Below are positions 18,969-27,732 of a stretch of DNA of 64,000 nucleotides, piece after piece. Origin of the DNA: Nostoc sp. NMS8 (GTDB taxonomy: Bacteria > Cyanobacteriota > Cyanobacteriia > Cyanobacteriales > Nostocaceae); assembly GCF_017115045.1 (NCBI RefSeq), contig NZ_JABXKK010000086.1:1-64000 (forward strand), in the 5' to 3' direction. The notes below the pieces were generated by a model. That model was not told the DNA's origin and searched no databases. It saw only the letters and a list, made by a program, of their open reading frames with translations. A program made the position numbers and the translations under genes. Numbering within the stretch: the first letter of the stretch is position 1; each line of letters opens with the position of its first letter.

Positions 18969-19276
18969 ACTGAAATTCTGGCAACATCAGGAAACTTACA
19001 AAAATGGTAGCGTGAGAAACTTTCCCTGATAGTTTGGATGAATTTATATGCGATGTACAAACTAACGCAGGATGAATCGGAGTAGAAGCAATATGGTTCA
19101 CTCAAAGTTTTTTGATGAAAATTCTAGATCGCAAAGACGCAATAAATCGCCGTCAAGACGAAAGACTGATTATTGTAGAAACGGCGATTCATCGCGTCTC
19201 TTATCTTAACCAAACAGTATTGAGAGTAGAAATGCAAACAAATATTTTCCCCAACAAGAAATATATTTACCGCGTA
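18969..19276. other. Gene-free interval with palindromic repeat
   Basis: The region carries GACGCAATAAATCGCCGTC and ACGGCGATTCATCGCGTCTC (about 19133-19202), copies of the dispersed GACGCGAT palindrome. A 63-residue reading frame over it is a repeat artefact. Confidence 0.45.
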
Positions 19277-20185
19277 TTAAGGAATAGAAACCGATCGCAA
19301 TAATCGCTCCACAACAGTTCTGGAATTGCGTCCTCCTCTAGGGATAAGACGATGGCAAAGAACATGAGGGACGAGAAATTTTACATCATCAGGAATGACA
19401 TAATCACGACCTAATAGAAAAGCTAGCGCTTGGGCAGCCCGTTGTAATGCTAATGTGCCACGTGGACTGACACCAAGGGCAATTTCCTCATCTTGGCGTG
19501 TTGCCCGCACCAATTCGAGGATGTACTGTTGCAAGGAAGTTGCCACTTTTACTTGAGAACAGAGGTAACGCAATTCCTGTACTTCTGCCAAGGTAATGCA
19601 AGGCTGCAAATCAGCAACTTTTACACCCTTTTGGAGATTTTGCAGCATCAGGAGTTCTTCTCCCTCAGAAGGATAGCCCAAACTCAGGGACAACATAAAC
19701 CGATCCATTTGCGCTTCTGGCAGAGGAAAAGTACCTTGATACTCGATTGGGTTTTGAGTGGCAATCACAAAGAAGGGCTGGGGAACTGTACGAGAGACAC
19801 CATCAACTGTTACTTGATGTTCTTCCATAACTTCCAGCAACGCTGACTGAGTACGAGGTGTAGCGCGGTTGATTTCGTCAGCTAGTAGTATGTTGGTAAA
19901 GACTGGGCCAGGAAGAAAAGTAAATTCGCCGCTTTTTGGGTTCCAGATGTTAGTACCAGTAATATCCGTTGGTAGTAAATCGGGGGTACATTGTAGCCGT
20001 TGAAACTTACCATCCAGTGAACGAGCTAGGGATTTAGCGAGCAGGGTTTTACCAACACCAGGGACATCTTCTAGGAGAGCATGACCACCACCTAACAGAG
20101 CAACTAGCACTAAGCGTATTGCCTCAGCTTTGCCAACGATGGTAAGAGCTAGATTTTGTGTTAAAACGTCGATTTTTTCTCTCAT
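19277..20185 (-). CDS. MoxR-family AAA+ ATPase
   Basis: 302 residues with MoxR features: VGKAEAIRLVLVALLGGGHALLEDVPGVGKT with Walker A GVGKT at 43-47, Walker B ILLADEIN with DE at 103-104, and the sensor ATQNPIEYQGTFPLPEAQMDRF. MoxR ATPases act as chaperones for metal insertion or complex assembly, usually next to DUF58 and VWA-domain genes; no such partner is seen inside this window, so this is an orphan locus or the partners lie apart. Confidence 0.92.
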   Translation of the reverse strand: MREKIDVLTQNLALTIVGKAEAIRLVLVALLGGGHALLEDVPGVGKTLLAKSLARSLDGKFQRLQCTPDLLPTDITGTNIWNPKSGEFTFLPGPVFTNILLADEINRATPRTQSALLEVMEEHQVTVDGVSRTVPQPFFVIATQNPIEYQGTFPLPEAQMDRFMLSLSLGYPSEGEELLMLQNLQKGVKVADLQPCITLAEVQELRYLCSQVKVATSLQQYILELVRATRQDEEIALGVSPRGTLALQRAAQALAFLLGRDYVIPDDVKFLVPHVLCHRLIPRGGRNSRTVVERLLRSVSIP

Positions 20186-20322
20186 GCGTTGTACGGAATG
20201 GGGAATAGGAAGTGGGGAGCGGGCAATGGGGTAATGAGAGAAGAGTTTTCACAACGCCCTATACCCAATTTCCCTAAATACATTGTTCCCACTCAGAACT
20301 CCTAACTCCTAACTCCTAACTT

Positions 20323-21399
20323 TTAACTTTGCACTCCAGCACTCAAAACTTCTCTAGCAACAACGCAGTCAAGTTGAATTTGTGTTTTCAGGGCTTCGAG
20401 AGAAGGAAATTTTTGTTCAGGGCGCAAAAATTTTACTAGCTGCACAACTAGTTTTTTGCCATACAAATCACCAGACCAATCAAATAAATGCACTTCCGCA
20501 GATGAATAAGTACCATTTACAGTTGGGCGATTGCCGATATTCATTACGCCCAAGTTCTCACTAGGAGCGGTGTCTGATATTTCGTTGAGAGTGAAAACGC
20601 GGACAGCGTAGACTCCTTGGCGGGGCAAAAACTTGTCTTTTGGCAGTTGGAGGTTGGCGGTGGGAAAGCCAATTGTTCTGCCCAATTGTTGACCTTGAAC
20701 GACATCACCAAGGAGAGTGTAAGGGCGTCCTAGTAGTAAATTTGCGTTTTCGATGTCGCCATGCTCAAGGGTTTGACGGATCAATGAAGTGCTAATGCGG
20801 GCATCTTGAGTCTGAGTAGTGCTGACGCAACTACTTTCGATGGGCGATTCACCTGTATAAGTTTGTAAGGGAACGATAGTAACGGGAATATTGTGTTTGG
20901 CAGCGAGTAATTGCAAATCTTTAGCAGTACCACTACGCTTTTCGCCGAAACAAAAATCCTGCCCGATACTAATTTGTTGGCATCGCAGCTGTTGCACAAG
21001 AATTTTTTCGACAAATTCTTCGGGGTTCAGTGCAGACAATTCTTTGTCAAAGGGTAGTAGTACCAGTTGTTCTACCCCCAGCGATCGCAATTGTTGGACT
21101 TTTTCATCCAGTGGCGTTAGCAAAGTCCGGGGTTGCCCCGTAAAAAACTCCTGTGGATGGGGGTCAAAGGTGACAACTGTTGAGTAGGTATATTCTTGAT
21201 TTGCCAGTTGATTTTCCTTTGACTGCCGACTACTAGCTACTGACAAGTTACCACCAGCGTGCAAGACTGGTTGAATTACTCTTTGATGCCCAAGATGAAC
21301 ACCATCAAACTTGCCAAGGGCAACAGCAGTCGGCGTTAGCAGCCCTTCGCTTGAAGAAGCAACCCGCACAGAACACCCATTTTTAGACAAATTTAGCAC
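20323..21399 (-). CDS. ribF: Bifunctional riboflavin kinase / FAD synthetase
   Basis: 358 residues. The N-terminal nucleotidyltransferase domain has LGKFDGVHLGHQRVI (about 29-43), the FAD synthetase signature. The C-terminal flavokinase domain has LGRTIGFPTANL and GVMNIGNRPTVNG. It makes FMN and then FAD from riboflavin and ATP. It is somewhat longer than the typical 310 residues because of Ser/Gln-rich inserts around 47-60 and 175-190. A single-gene unit. Confidence 0.95.
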   Translation of the reverse strand: MLNLSKNGCSVRVASSSEGLLTPTAVALGKFDGVHLGHQRVIQPVLHAGGNLSVASSRQSKENQLANQEYTYSTVVTFDPHPQEFFTGQPRTLLTPLDEKVQQLRSLGVEQLVLLPFDKELSALNPEEFVEKILVQQLRCQQISIGQDFCFGEKRSGTAKDLQLLAAKHNIPVTIVPLQTYTGESPIESSCVSTTQTQDARISTSLIRQTLEHGDIENANLLLGRPYTLLGDVVQGQQLGRTIGFPTANLQLPKDKFLPRQGVYAVRVFTLNEISDTAPSENLGVMNIGNRPTVNGTYSSAEVHLFDWSGDLYGKKLVVQLVKFLRPEQKFPSLEALKTQIQLDCVVAREVLSAGVQS

Positions 21400-21596
21400 G
21401 TGGATTCTGAGATTTTAGGTTTATTTTAGCTATCAGCAGGAAGCTACCCTATGGTAAACCGCTTTGAATTGGGGACTGGGGAAGATAAGTATGAGGATTC
21501 ATACTCCAACCAAATATCTTAAAAGAATTTCTTCACCAGCATACAGTACCCAATAGCCAGTCTTGGAGCGCTCATTCCTGAGGCAGTGCGGTCTTC

Positions 21597-21764
21597 TCAC
21601 AAGGGATTTGCCCAAGTGGAGCAACTACCATCCCTAACTTGCTGGAAAGGAATCGGTGCAACCCGTTGAGGAGGACAGCTTTTGTAGATCGTCTGAACTT
21701 CCACCAACTGCATCTGAGGTCTTGTGCTATCAGCCAAAAGCCTAATCCAAAGAAAATTGCCCAA
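21597..21764 (-). CDS. Possible small protein with N-terminal hydrophobic stretch
   Basis: A short frame of 55 residues from a TTG at 21764, or longer upstream with no ATG. It reads GNFLWIRLLADSTRPQMQLV, then YKSCPPQRVAPIPFQQVRDG and CSTWANPL, which looks like real protein: a membrane-proximal segment followed by a Pro/Gln-rich tail with two Cys. Overlapping frames on the same strand contain other hydrophobic runs, so a decayed gene is possible. I do not recognise it. Confidence 0.35.
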   Translation of the reverse strand: MGNFLWIRLLADSTRPQMQLVEVQTIYKSCPPQRVAPIPFQQVRDGSCSTWANPL

Positions 21765-22047
21765 ACAGCTAATAGCTAAGTCCAGATAATCCCAAATACT
21801 AGAACTAAAAAGGCTCTAGTTTCGTATTGAGACTTACCCTGAGCATCAGCCGCAAGAGAGGTCATCTGTGGGTGTCTGGGCTGTGTTGATGAATCGATAA
21901 AGTGTGTCCTCCTGTTGTTGCCCCGATCCCGTGGCGCTTTGACAACTCTACGCAGCGCTGTCTTGGCGTCCAACAGGTACGCTCTCGCGCTGAAAGCTTC
22001 TGATCACCAATCTAATCTAAAATCTCCAATTCCTCCGATCGCAATCT

Positions 22048-22944
22048 TTAGGTAGAAAACTTACTAACAGGAAAAGATTCTGATAAGGCTACTGAGGTGG
22101 GAATCTGAAGCACCAATCCTTCCCGTGCCATAATAGCGCCAGGAAATTTTGCGGCGGCTTGTTTGCCTACACAGTCCAAAAAGTCGTCATCGTGCGCCGG
22201 ATCGTGGTGATAAATCACTAGAGTTTTGACGTTAGCAGCTTGTGCCACTTTCACCGCTTCTTGCCAGGTAGAATGTCCCCAGCCAATTTTCGGGGATTTT
22301 GGGGAGTGGTATTCTTCGTCTGTATAGGTAGAATCGTAAATTAAGATGTCGGCATTACGAGCTAGCCACACCACATTATCATCGAGTCGATCGGGAAAAT
22401 GTTCGGTATCAGTGATATAAGCAGCAGCACCACCACGCCAATTGACACGGTATCCTAAGGCTTCACCTGGATGATTTAAAGGTGCTGTTTCTACGGTAAC
22501 GTCATCGATGTGGATTGGTTGCCCCGGTCGAATGTCGTAGAAATTTAAATTGGCCTGCATAATCTGCAAGGGTACGGGGAAATTCGGGTGTAACATTTGA
22601 TCGTTGAGGCGCTGTTCTATGGTAGAACCATCAGGTGCGATCGCCCCATAAATATGAAAGTCATTCCCCTTCACAAACCCTGGGGTAAAGAAGGGAAAAC
22701 CCTGCATGTGATCCCAGTGAGAATGGGTAAAAAATATGTGAGCTTCTAACGGCATCTGGCGCAACATAGATTGCCCCAAAACATGTAGTCCTGTGCCAGC
22801 ATCGAAAATTAAGCGCTTATCGCCCGCTTGCATTGATATGCAAGGGGTATTACCGCCGTAACGAACGGTGTGTGGCCCTGGACTGGGGATGCTGCCGCGA
22901 ACGCCCCAAAATTGTACGGTAAATTGGTTCTCTATCCTAGACAT
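22048..22944 (-). CDS. MBL-fold metal-dependent hydrolase
   Basis: 298 residues. FWGVRGSIPSPGP at the start and THSHWDHMQGFPFF with the metal-binding HSHWDH at 74-79 place it in the metallo-beta-lactamase superfamily, in the group of cyclic-phosphodiesterase/PhnP-like and CheY-linked hydrolases. YITDTEH supplies a further metal Asp and IYHHDPAHDDDFLD the final His. Likely substrates are phosphodiesters, perhaps cyclic nucleotides; not determinable here. Confidence 0.9.
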   Translation of the reverse strand: MSRIENQFTVQFWGVRGSIPSPGPHTVRYGGNTPCISMQAGDKRLIFDAGTGLHVLGQSMLRQMPLEAHIFFTHSHWDHMQGFPFFTPGFVKGNDFHIYGAIAPDGSTIEQRLNDQMLHPNFPVPLQIMQANLNFYDIRPGQPIHIDDVTVETAPLNHPGEALGYRVNWRGGAAAYITDTEHFPDRLDDNVVWLARNADILIYDSTYTDEEYHSPKSPKIGWGHSTWQEAVKVAQAANVKTLVIYHHDPAHDDDFLDCVGKQAAAKFPGAIMAREGLVLQIPTSVALSESFPVSKFST

Positions 22945-23241
22945 GGGTGTTGCTTGCTGGACTGAGCGGGCGATAATTGGAAGAATTTTTACTTATTTTG
23001 TCTAAGTTTATGCTGTCTCACCGATTTTGCTAGAGGGAGGATTTCTTGGTAAAACAGCATACCCTGTTTCTGGTTGATTGTGTAAATGTGAATGAAATAC
23101 TGTCAGTTAGAATCAGTTAGAATTTTCCGCGTTTTGGGGTGGATGTGTATCACTTATTTCAAGAGTGCCCCTACGTTATAGCCTACATTTTTCTATGATG
23201 CATTTACACAACCCCAGTTTTGTCCTGATGAGTCAAATGAT

Positions 23242-24039
23242 TCAAGGAAAATTGAATTCCCACTCAGATAATTTATCTAGTCCAGTTGCGTATGTAAGAT
23301 TGTATTGTAACGGCGTTACACTGATGTAGTTTTTACGCACAACCTGCACGTCTGTCGGTACATTTTGAGGCAAGTTTAATCCGTTTGGGGGTTCCACGTC
23401 TTCAGTTACCTCTCCGGTTAGCCAGTAGTACGTTTTTCCACGAGGATCAACTCGTTTATCAAATACATCAATGTAACGCCGTATTCCTTGACGGGTGAGA
23501 GTAACACCGGCAATTTCTTCCCATTTGACCGCAGGAATATTGACATTAAGCAACATCAAATCTGGTAGCGGTTTTTGGGCTAACTGGTCTACGAGAATTT
23601 TGGCAAACTTCGCAGCAGGTTGAAAGTCTTTCGATGTGTGACTCATAAGACTCAGGGCTACACTGGGAATGCCTTCAATTAGACCTTCCATTGCCGCAGA
23701 AACAGTACCGGAATACAAGATTTCAGTTCCTAAATTCGCACCTTGATTAATGCCAGAGAGAACCAAATCGGGGGGAGTCGGGAGTAAAGCCCACAGCGCT
23801 AGTTTGACGCAATCTGAAGGCGTACCATCGCAAACCCAAGCTTTGATAGCAGGATGAAAAATCCCTTCAACAATTTCGGCACGAATGGGTTGGTGTAAAG
23901 TTAACCCGTGTCCAGTTGCCGATCGCTCTCGATCTGGACAAACTACACTCACATCATGACCGGCCTCTGCCAAGTAATTGGCTAGGGTACGAATCCCTAA
24001 GGCAGAAATGCCGTCATCGTTGCTAATTAGTAATTTCAT
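23242..24039 (-). CDS. surE: 5'-nucleotidase / exopolyphosphatase SurE
   Basis: 265 residues from the Met at 24039, the start typical of SurE (MKLLISNDDGI); an ATG two codons upstream at 24045 is inside a heptamer repeat. Metal-binding SNDDG is at residues 6-10, and DRERSATGHGLTL and SGINQGANLG complete the active site. SurE dephosphorylates nucleoside monophosphates and is a survival protein in stationary phase. It is divergent from pheS across 370 bp of repeat-bearing DNA. Confidence 0.94.
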   Translation of the reverse strand: MKLLISNDDGISALGIRTLANYLAEAGHDVSVVCPDRERSATGHGLTLHQPIRAEIVEGIFHPAIKAWVCDGTPSDCVKLALWALLPTPPDLVLSGINQGANLGTEILYSGTVSAAMEGLIEGIPSVALSLMSHTSKDFQPAAKFAKILVDQLAQKPLPDLMLLNVNIPAVKWEEIAGVTLTRQGIRRYIDVFDKRVDPRGKTYYWLTGEVTEDVEPPNGLNLPQNVPTDVQVVRKNYISVTPLQYNLTYATGLDKLSEWEFNFP

Positions 24040-24041
24040 AG

Positions 24042-24097
24042 TCATTGGTCATTGGTCATTAGTCATTAGTCATTAATCATTAGTCATTAGTTATTTG
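24042..24097. repeat. Heptamer tandem array abutting surE start
   Basis: Eight consecutive 7-bp units on the + strand (TCATTGG, TCATTAG, TCATTAA variants), the complement of CTAATGA. It belongs to the short tandemly repeated repetitive (STRR) class known in heterocystous cyanobacteria. Confidence 0.85.
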
Positions 24098-24380
24098 TTA
24101 TTTGTTATTAGCCATTTGTCAATGTCTAAGGTCACAAGCAGCAAAAAAACATGGATACTCATTAGCACACTGTGGTAGAAGTTTGCTTACTTTTAAGACA
24201 AGTTGCTCAATCTCCAAGTCTTGTTAACTGGGATGTTAGGCGGATTTTTGCGCCCACTGTGCTAGCCCAACCTCTCTAACTGATAAACAGAGGTTTAATT
24301 TCGACTCTCATCTTTAGCTGATGTTAATGGATATAACTGTAAGTTTATTTATCGACCAGTTCACAGCTTTTGACTATAGA

Positions 24381-24415
24381 CTAATGACTAATGACCAATG
24401 ACTAATAACTAATGA
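24381..24415. repeat. Heptamer array containing the pheS start codon
   Basis: Five units (CTAATGA, CTAATGA, CCAATGA, CTAATAA, CTAATGA). The ATG of pheS at 24412 is inside the last unit. Confidence 0.85.
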
Positions 24416-25404
24416 CTAGCAATTTAGAAGCTCAACTTTTAGCACTGCGGCAAGAAGGAGAAAAAGCGATCGCAGCCGCCGATACCCTAGAACGTCTGGA
24501 AGAACTCAGAGTTAACTATCTGGGTAAGAAAGGGGAACTGGGGGCACTGTTGCGAAGTATGGGGCAAATGAGCGCAGAGGAACGACCGAAAATTGGAGCG
24601 ATCGCCAATACAGTCAAAGAATCCCTGCAAACTAGTCTAGACCAGCAACGTGCTACCTTAGAAGCCGCACAAATTCAGGTACAGCTAGAGGCGGAAACTC
24701 TGGATGTGACTATGCCGGGAATTTACAGCCCCCAAGGTCGCATTCATCCCCTCAATGGCATTATCGACCGGGCACTGGATATCTTTGTTGGTATGGGCTA
24801 CACCGTAGCTCAAGGGCCAGAGATGGAAACAGATTACTACAATTTTGAGGCTCTCAATACCCCGCCCGACCACCCAGCCCGTGATATGCAGGATACCTTC
24901 TATCTGCCAGATGGGAATCTTTTACGTACTCATACCTCATCAGTGCAAATTCGTTACATGGAAAGAGAAGAACCACCAATTCGGGTTGTGGCTCCAGGGC
25001 GAGTTTATCGGCGAGATAATGTAGACGCGACTCACTCAGCAGTTTTCCATCAAATAGAACTTTTAGCCATTGACGAAGGACTAACTTTTACAGACCTCAA
25101 AGGCACAATTAAAGTATTTTTACAAGCAATCTTTGGCGATTTACCTATTCGTTTCCGCGCTAGTTATTTCCCGTTTACTGAACCCTCCGCTGAGGTAGAT
25201 TTGCAGTGGAATGGGCGATGGCTAGAGGTAATGGGCTGCGGTATGGTCGATCCAAATGTACTTAAGTCTGTGGGTTATGACCCAGAAGTTTATACAGGGT
25301 TCGCTGCTGGTTTTGGTGTAGAACGCTTTGCAATGGTGTTACATCAAATTGATGATATTCGCCGCTTGTATGCTAGTGATTTGCGCTTTTTGCAGCAATT
25401 TTAG
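24412..25404 (+). CDS. pheS: Phenylalanine-tRNA ligase alpha subunit
   Basis: 330 residues, the normal alpha-subunit size. An N-terminal coiled coil (about 1-90) leads into the class II core: GRIHPLNGIIDRALDIF, motif 2 around RVVAPGRVYRRDNVDATHS, and motif 3 with GFAAGFGVERFAM. It forms an alpha2beta2 enzyme with PheT, which is not in the window. The start ATG belongs to a CTAATGA heptamer, so the residues MTS are set by the repeat. Confidence 0.97.
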   Translation: MTSNLEAQLLALRQEGEKAIAAADTLERLEELRVNYLGKKGELGALLRSMGQMSAEERPKIGAIANTVKESLQTSLDQQRATLEAAQIQVQLEAETLDVTMPGIYSPQGRIHPLNGIIDRALDIFVGMGYTVAQGPEMETDYYNFEALNTPPDHPARDMQDTFYLPDGNLLRTHTSSVQIRYMEREEPPIRVVAPGRVYRRDNVDATHSAVFHQIELLAIDEGLTFTDLKGTIKVFLQAIFGDLPIRFRASYFPFTEPSAEVDLQWNGRWLEVMGCGMVDPNVLKSVGYDPEVYTGFAAGFGVERFAMVLHQIDDIRRLYASDLRFLQQF

Positions 25405-25449
25405 GACTTATGTAATAGTCATCTACTGCGAGCAAGTTAATAATAAATA

Positions 25450-25664
25450 ATGACTTATTCTCCAGGTTAGATCCAGTTCTAGAAAGCATCGAAGACTTAT
25501 CAGTAGATGAACAAGAAGCACTAATTGATCTAATACGTCATCGGCTGGCAGAACGGCGGCGTTCTGGAATTGCTGCTAACATCGCTCAAGCACAGGTAGA
25601 ATACCAGACGGGTAAAGTGTTCCGTGGAACCGTTACTCAGATAATCGATGAGTTACGTAAATGA
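25450..25664 (+). pseudogene. Broken antitoxin gene (small Addiction-module family)
   Basis: From 25467 the frame reads LDPVLESIEDLSVDEQEALI, LIRHRLAERRRSGIAANIAQ, then a tail ending TQIIDELRK, the pattern of the short antitoxins paired with RelE/YafQ toxins in cyanobacteria. No ATG/GTG/TTG is in frame. An ATG at 25450 (MTYSP) is 17 nt away, so one base has been lost or two gained. The stop TGA overlaps the toxin ATG (ATGA at 25661-25664), the coupled layout of a once-working pair. Confidence 0.75.
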
Positions 25665-25950
25665 AAACTGTAGTCCTGGCATCCTCCTTTAAACGAGCAT
25701 TTAAGCGATTGATAGGACGACAGCCACAATAACAAGAGCGAATGGATCGGCGGTTAGTAATGCTAACCGCCGATCCATTTGAGCCACTTTGCAGACCCAT
25801 AAACTTAAGGGCAAACTGTCTGGAGCTTGGGCGTGTTCAGCGGACTATGACTATGATTGTCGTATTATCTTTAACTTTGTGCAAAATATAGAATCTTGTG
25901 ATGAGGAAATTTTGCTAATTGATATCGGCACTCATAATGAAATTTACTAA
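25661..25950 (+). pseudogene. Broken YafQ/RelE-type toxin gene
   Basis: The frame MKTVVLASSFKRAFKRLIGR stops at a TAA (25730) where a Leu codon (TTA) is expected, resumes QERMDRRLVMLTADPFEP, then shifts frame between 25787 and 25795 into THKLKGKLSGAWACSADYDY and DIGTHNEIY with stop at 25948. At 290 nt, adding one base gives 97 codons, a normal toxin length. One nonsense and one frameshift therefore explain the damage. THKLKGKL and the DIGTHNEIY end are diagnostic of this toxin family. Confidence 0.85.
25741..25779. repeat. 17-bp perfect inverted repeat inside the dead toxin
   Basis: AATGGATCGGCGGTTAG (25741-25757) and its exact complement CTAACCGCCGATCCATT (25763-25779) with a 5-nt loop. It lies in sequence that still reads as toxin. 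Confidence 0.85.
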
Positions 25951-26029
25951 TTTTTAGGTGCTATTATAGTGTTTTGCTAATGTAAGCAAATCATTTTCTT
26001 TCAAAGTTTCTCAAACTGATTGAGAGAGG

Positions 26030-26296
26030 ATTAATGCAATCCAAGATGAGGACATTGATCTTTCTGACATTCCAGAAGTGACTGAAGAACAGATGAAGCA
26101 AGCGGTGCTGCGGGTTGGCAGAAAACCTGTTGAACGGGTTCAACAACGTGGCAAACGTTTAACCCTTGAAGAATATTTAAAATATGACGATTGCAGTATC
26201 CGTGCGATCGCATCTACTATCTTCCCAGAATTACAGCTAACCGTAGAGCAAATACTTAACGCTGGAGAAAGCAATGTTGGTGATGCCATCTCTTAG
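26030..26296 (+). pseudogene. Chimeric remnant: antitoxin N-terminus joined to Uma2-like pieces
   Basis: The frame reads NAIQDEDIDLSDIPEVTEEQ then MKQAVLRVGRKPVE, typical of BrnA/CopG-type antitoxin N-termini, but the expected ATG is ATT (26030) after a good GAGAGG site. It then changes character to GKRLTLEEYLKYDD, the opening of Uma2/DUF820 proteins, followed directly by FPELQLTVEQILNAGE, which resembles their C-terminal end; the nuclease core between them is missing. A GTG at 26078 could still give a 72-residue product. I read it as a fusion of fragments. Confidence 0.55.
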
Positions 26297-26538
26297 TTTA
26301 AATTATACAGAAAAGCTTGGATATCCTTTGGCTGAGTTTCTTGATATATCTAGGTTTGGGTGTAAGCGTAGCCCACCGTAGGCATCGCACAGCTTTTTTT
26401 CTACGGGAGGCTGCACCAACGAATGACTCGGCGGCTAAATCCCCTTCTCAAATAGCCGATAACTGATACACTATATTATAAAAGGTATCTGAAGTGTCAT
26501 ACTTAAATAAATATCACCAGATAGTCTTTGCATCCTTA
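26297..26538. other. Repeat-bearing gap
   Basis: No gene. GTAAGCGTAGCCCACCGTAG (26351-26370) and neighbours are dispersed short repeats. Confidence 0.35.
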
Positions 26539-26554
26539 ACACGTTTTAACGTGT
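26539..26554. promoter_or_regulatory. Operator-like palindrome before the 26562 gene
   Basis: ACACGTT, two T, AACGTGT: a 7+2+7 perfect palindrome ending 7 nt before the ATG. The position fits a repressor site or a hairpin covering the ribosome-binding site. Inference only. Confidence 0.35.
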
Positions 26555-26561
26555 GTAACCC

Positions 26562-26864
26562 ATGAAAAATACTTCAGATTTAATTCTAGAATTTGAAAAA
26601 CTATTCAGACAAAAATTACAACTAAATAATTGTAAGCTCAGAAAGAAAAGACAAGAGAATAATTATGAAATTATTACTCCAGCTAAAGACATTTTTTTGA
26701 TGTATTGGTCTGAATTTCCAGAAGTGAATTTAATATACCAAGCTGTAGGGGTACGCACTCAGCAGACTGGAGTTTACGAGCGAGCTATCCGTTCGCACAT
26801 TAGTTCTTGTTTGAGTAGTATCCAGGAAAATCCTACTTCTGAATCACCATTGTTGGTGAAATAA
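26562..26864 (+). CDS. Hypothetical small protein
   Basis: 100 residues, basic in the first half (LRKKRQENNYEI), with MYWSEFPEVNLIYQAVG in the middle and a helical segment (YERAIRSHISSCLSSIQ) near the end. No membrane segment or known motif. It begins just after a palindrome and is flanked by repeats. I do not recognise the family. Confidence 0.5.
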   Translation: MKNTSDLILEFEKLFRQKLQLNNCKLRKKRQENNYEIITPAKDIFLMYWSEFPEVNLIYQAVGVRTQQTGVYERAIRSHISSCLSSIQENPTSESPLLVK

Positions 26865-26930
26865 CTATACTCAGCTAACACAGAGAAAATTTACTAAACT
26901 CTCGTTAGTTATTTGACCAAAGAGGCAGGG

Positions 26931-27146
26931 AGCAGGGAGCAGGGAGCAGGGGAGAAAAATTCGCTTCCCCTGCATTTGGATTTAAATCCCCTAAATTTAT
27001 TTATGCCCAAAATTTTAAATATTTATTTCAAGACGCGCATCGCGTTCGCATGATTGCGTCTCGTAGAGAGAAATAATGCGTCCTTAGTTCAAACCCCTAC
27101 ATTATATGTATCGGGTTCTCCCCCTGCCCCCTGCCCCTTTTCCTCT
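26931..27146. repeat. G-rich/C-rich inverted repeat region
   Basis: GGGAGCAGGGAGCAGGG-type arm at 26931-26982 faces CCCCCTGCCCCCTGCCCC at 27119-27139. It contains a short GACGCG/CTCGTAGAGAG repeat between. Same family as the elements at 45950-46079 and 54410-54503. No gene in the gap 26865-27201. Confidence 0.55.
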
Positions 27147-27201
27147 TGCTGACAACACTAGCGAGAGTTGACACCAAAAATCTGTTGATCGAGAGATAAA
27201 A

Positions 27202-27675
27202 ATGCAAGCCGAAAAAAATCAAGATCGAGATCAGCTAGATTATAAAACCTTATTAGCCAATGCAAAGCAAGCCTTAAAAGTTGAATATCAGAAATCATCC
27301 GCTTTAGCGTCTCAACTGCAAGCCATAAAAACTCAGTTAGAACAACTTCAGGCTGAAAACAAAACTTTGAGGGAAAGTGCTTATGAAGATGTAATTAGGC
27401 ACTTTGAGGCACGTACTCAAGCAGCAGAAGCACTAGCGCTAAAAACAGAAGTACGCCAAAAGTTTCTTGAAGCCAATGGTTGTAAGGATGATGAGAGCTT
27501 TGATACCCTATGGGATAGCATTAAAAATAAGATTCAGATCCAAGATGGTGAAGTGAGAATCGTTGCTCAAAATGGCACTCCTAAGTTCACCTTAACAGGC
27601 AGTATGATGACTTTGAGGGATTTTATTCAATCCCTCAAACAAGATCCAATTTCTAGAAAGTTTTTCTTGAATTAG
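27202..27675 (+). CDS. Hypothetical coiled-coil protein
   Basis: 157 residues. Roughly residues 10-85 form a coiled coil (SSALASQLQAIKTQLEQLQ, then AENKTLRESAYEDVIRHFEA). The rest is globular, ending DFIQSLKQDPISRKFFLN. A coiled-coil plus small globular tail of this type is seen in phage- or plasmid-like accessory regions, but I do not recognise it. GAGAGAT precedes the ATG. Confidence 0.65.
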   Translation: MQAEKNQDRDQLDYKTLLANAKQALKVEYQKSSALASQLQAIKTQLEQLQAENKTLRESAYEDVIRHFEARTQAAEALALKTEVRQKFLEANGCKDDESFDTLWDSIKNKIQIQDGEVRIVAQNGTPKFTLTGSMMTLRDFIQSLKQDPISRKFFLN

Positions 27676-27732
27676 AGAGCCAAATTAATTAAAATTTCTC
27701 GTTACAAGAAGATTAAGGATTGTAGCAAAAAG

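Noticed and set aside
19112..19303. 63-residue frame
   Set aside because: Covers GACGCGAT-type palindromic repeats and overlaps the end of the MoxR gene.
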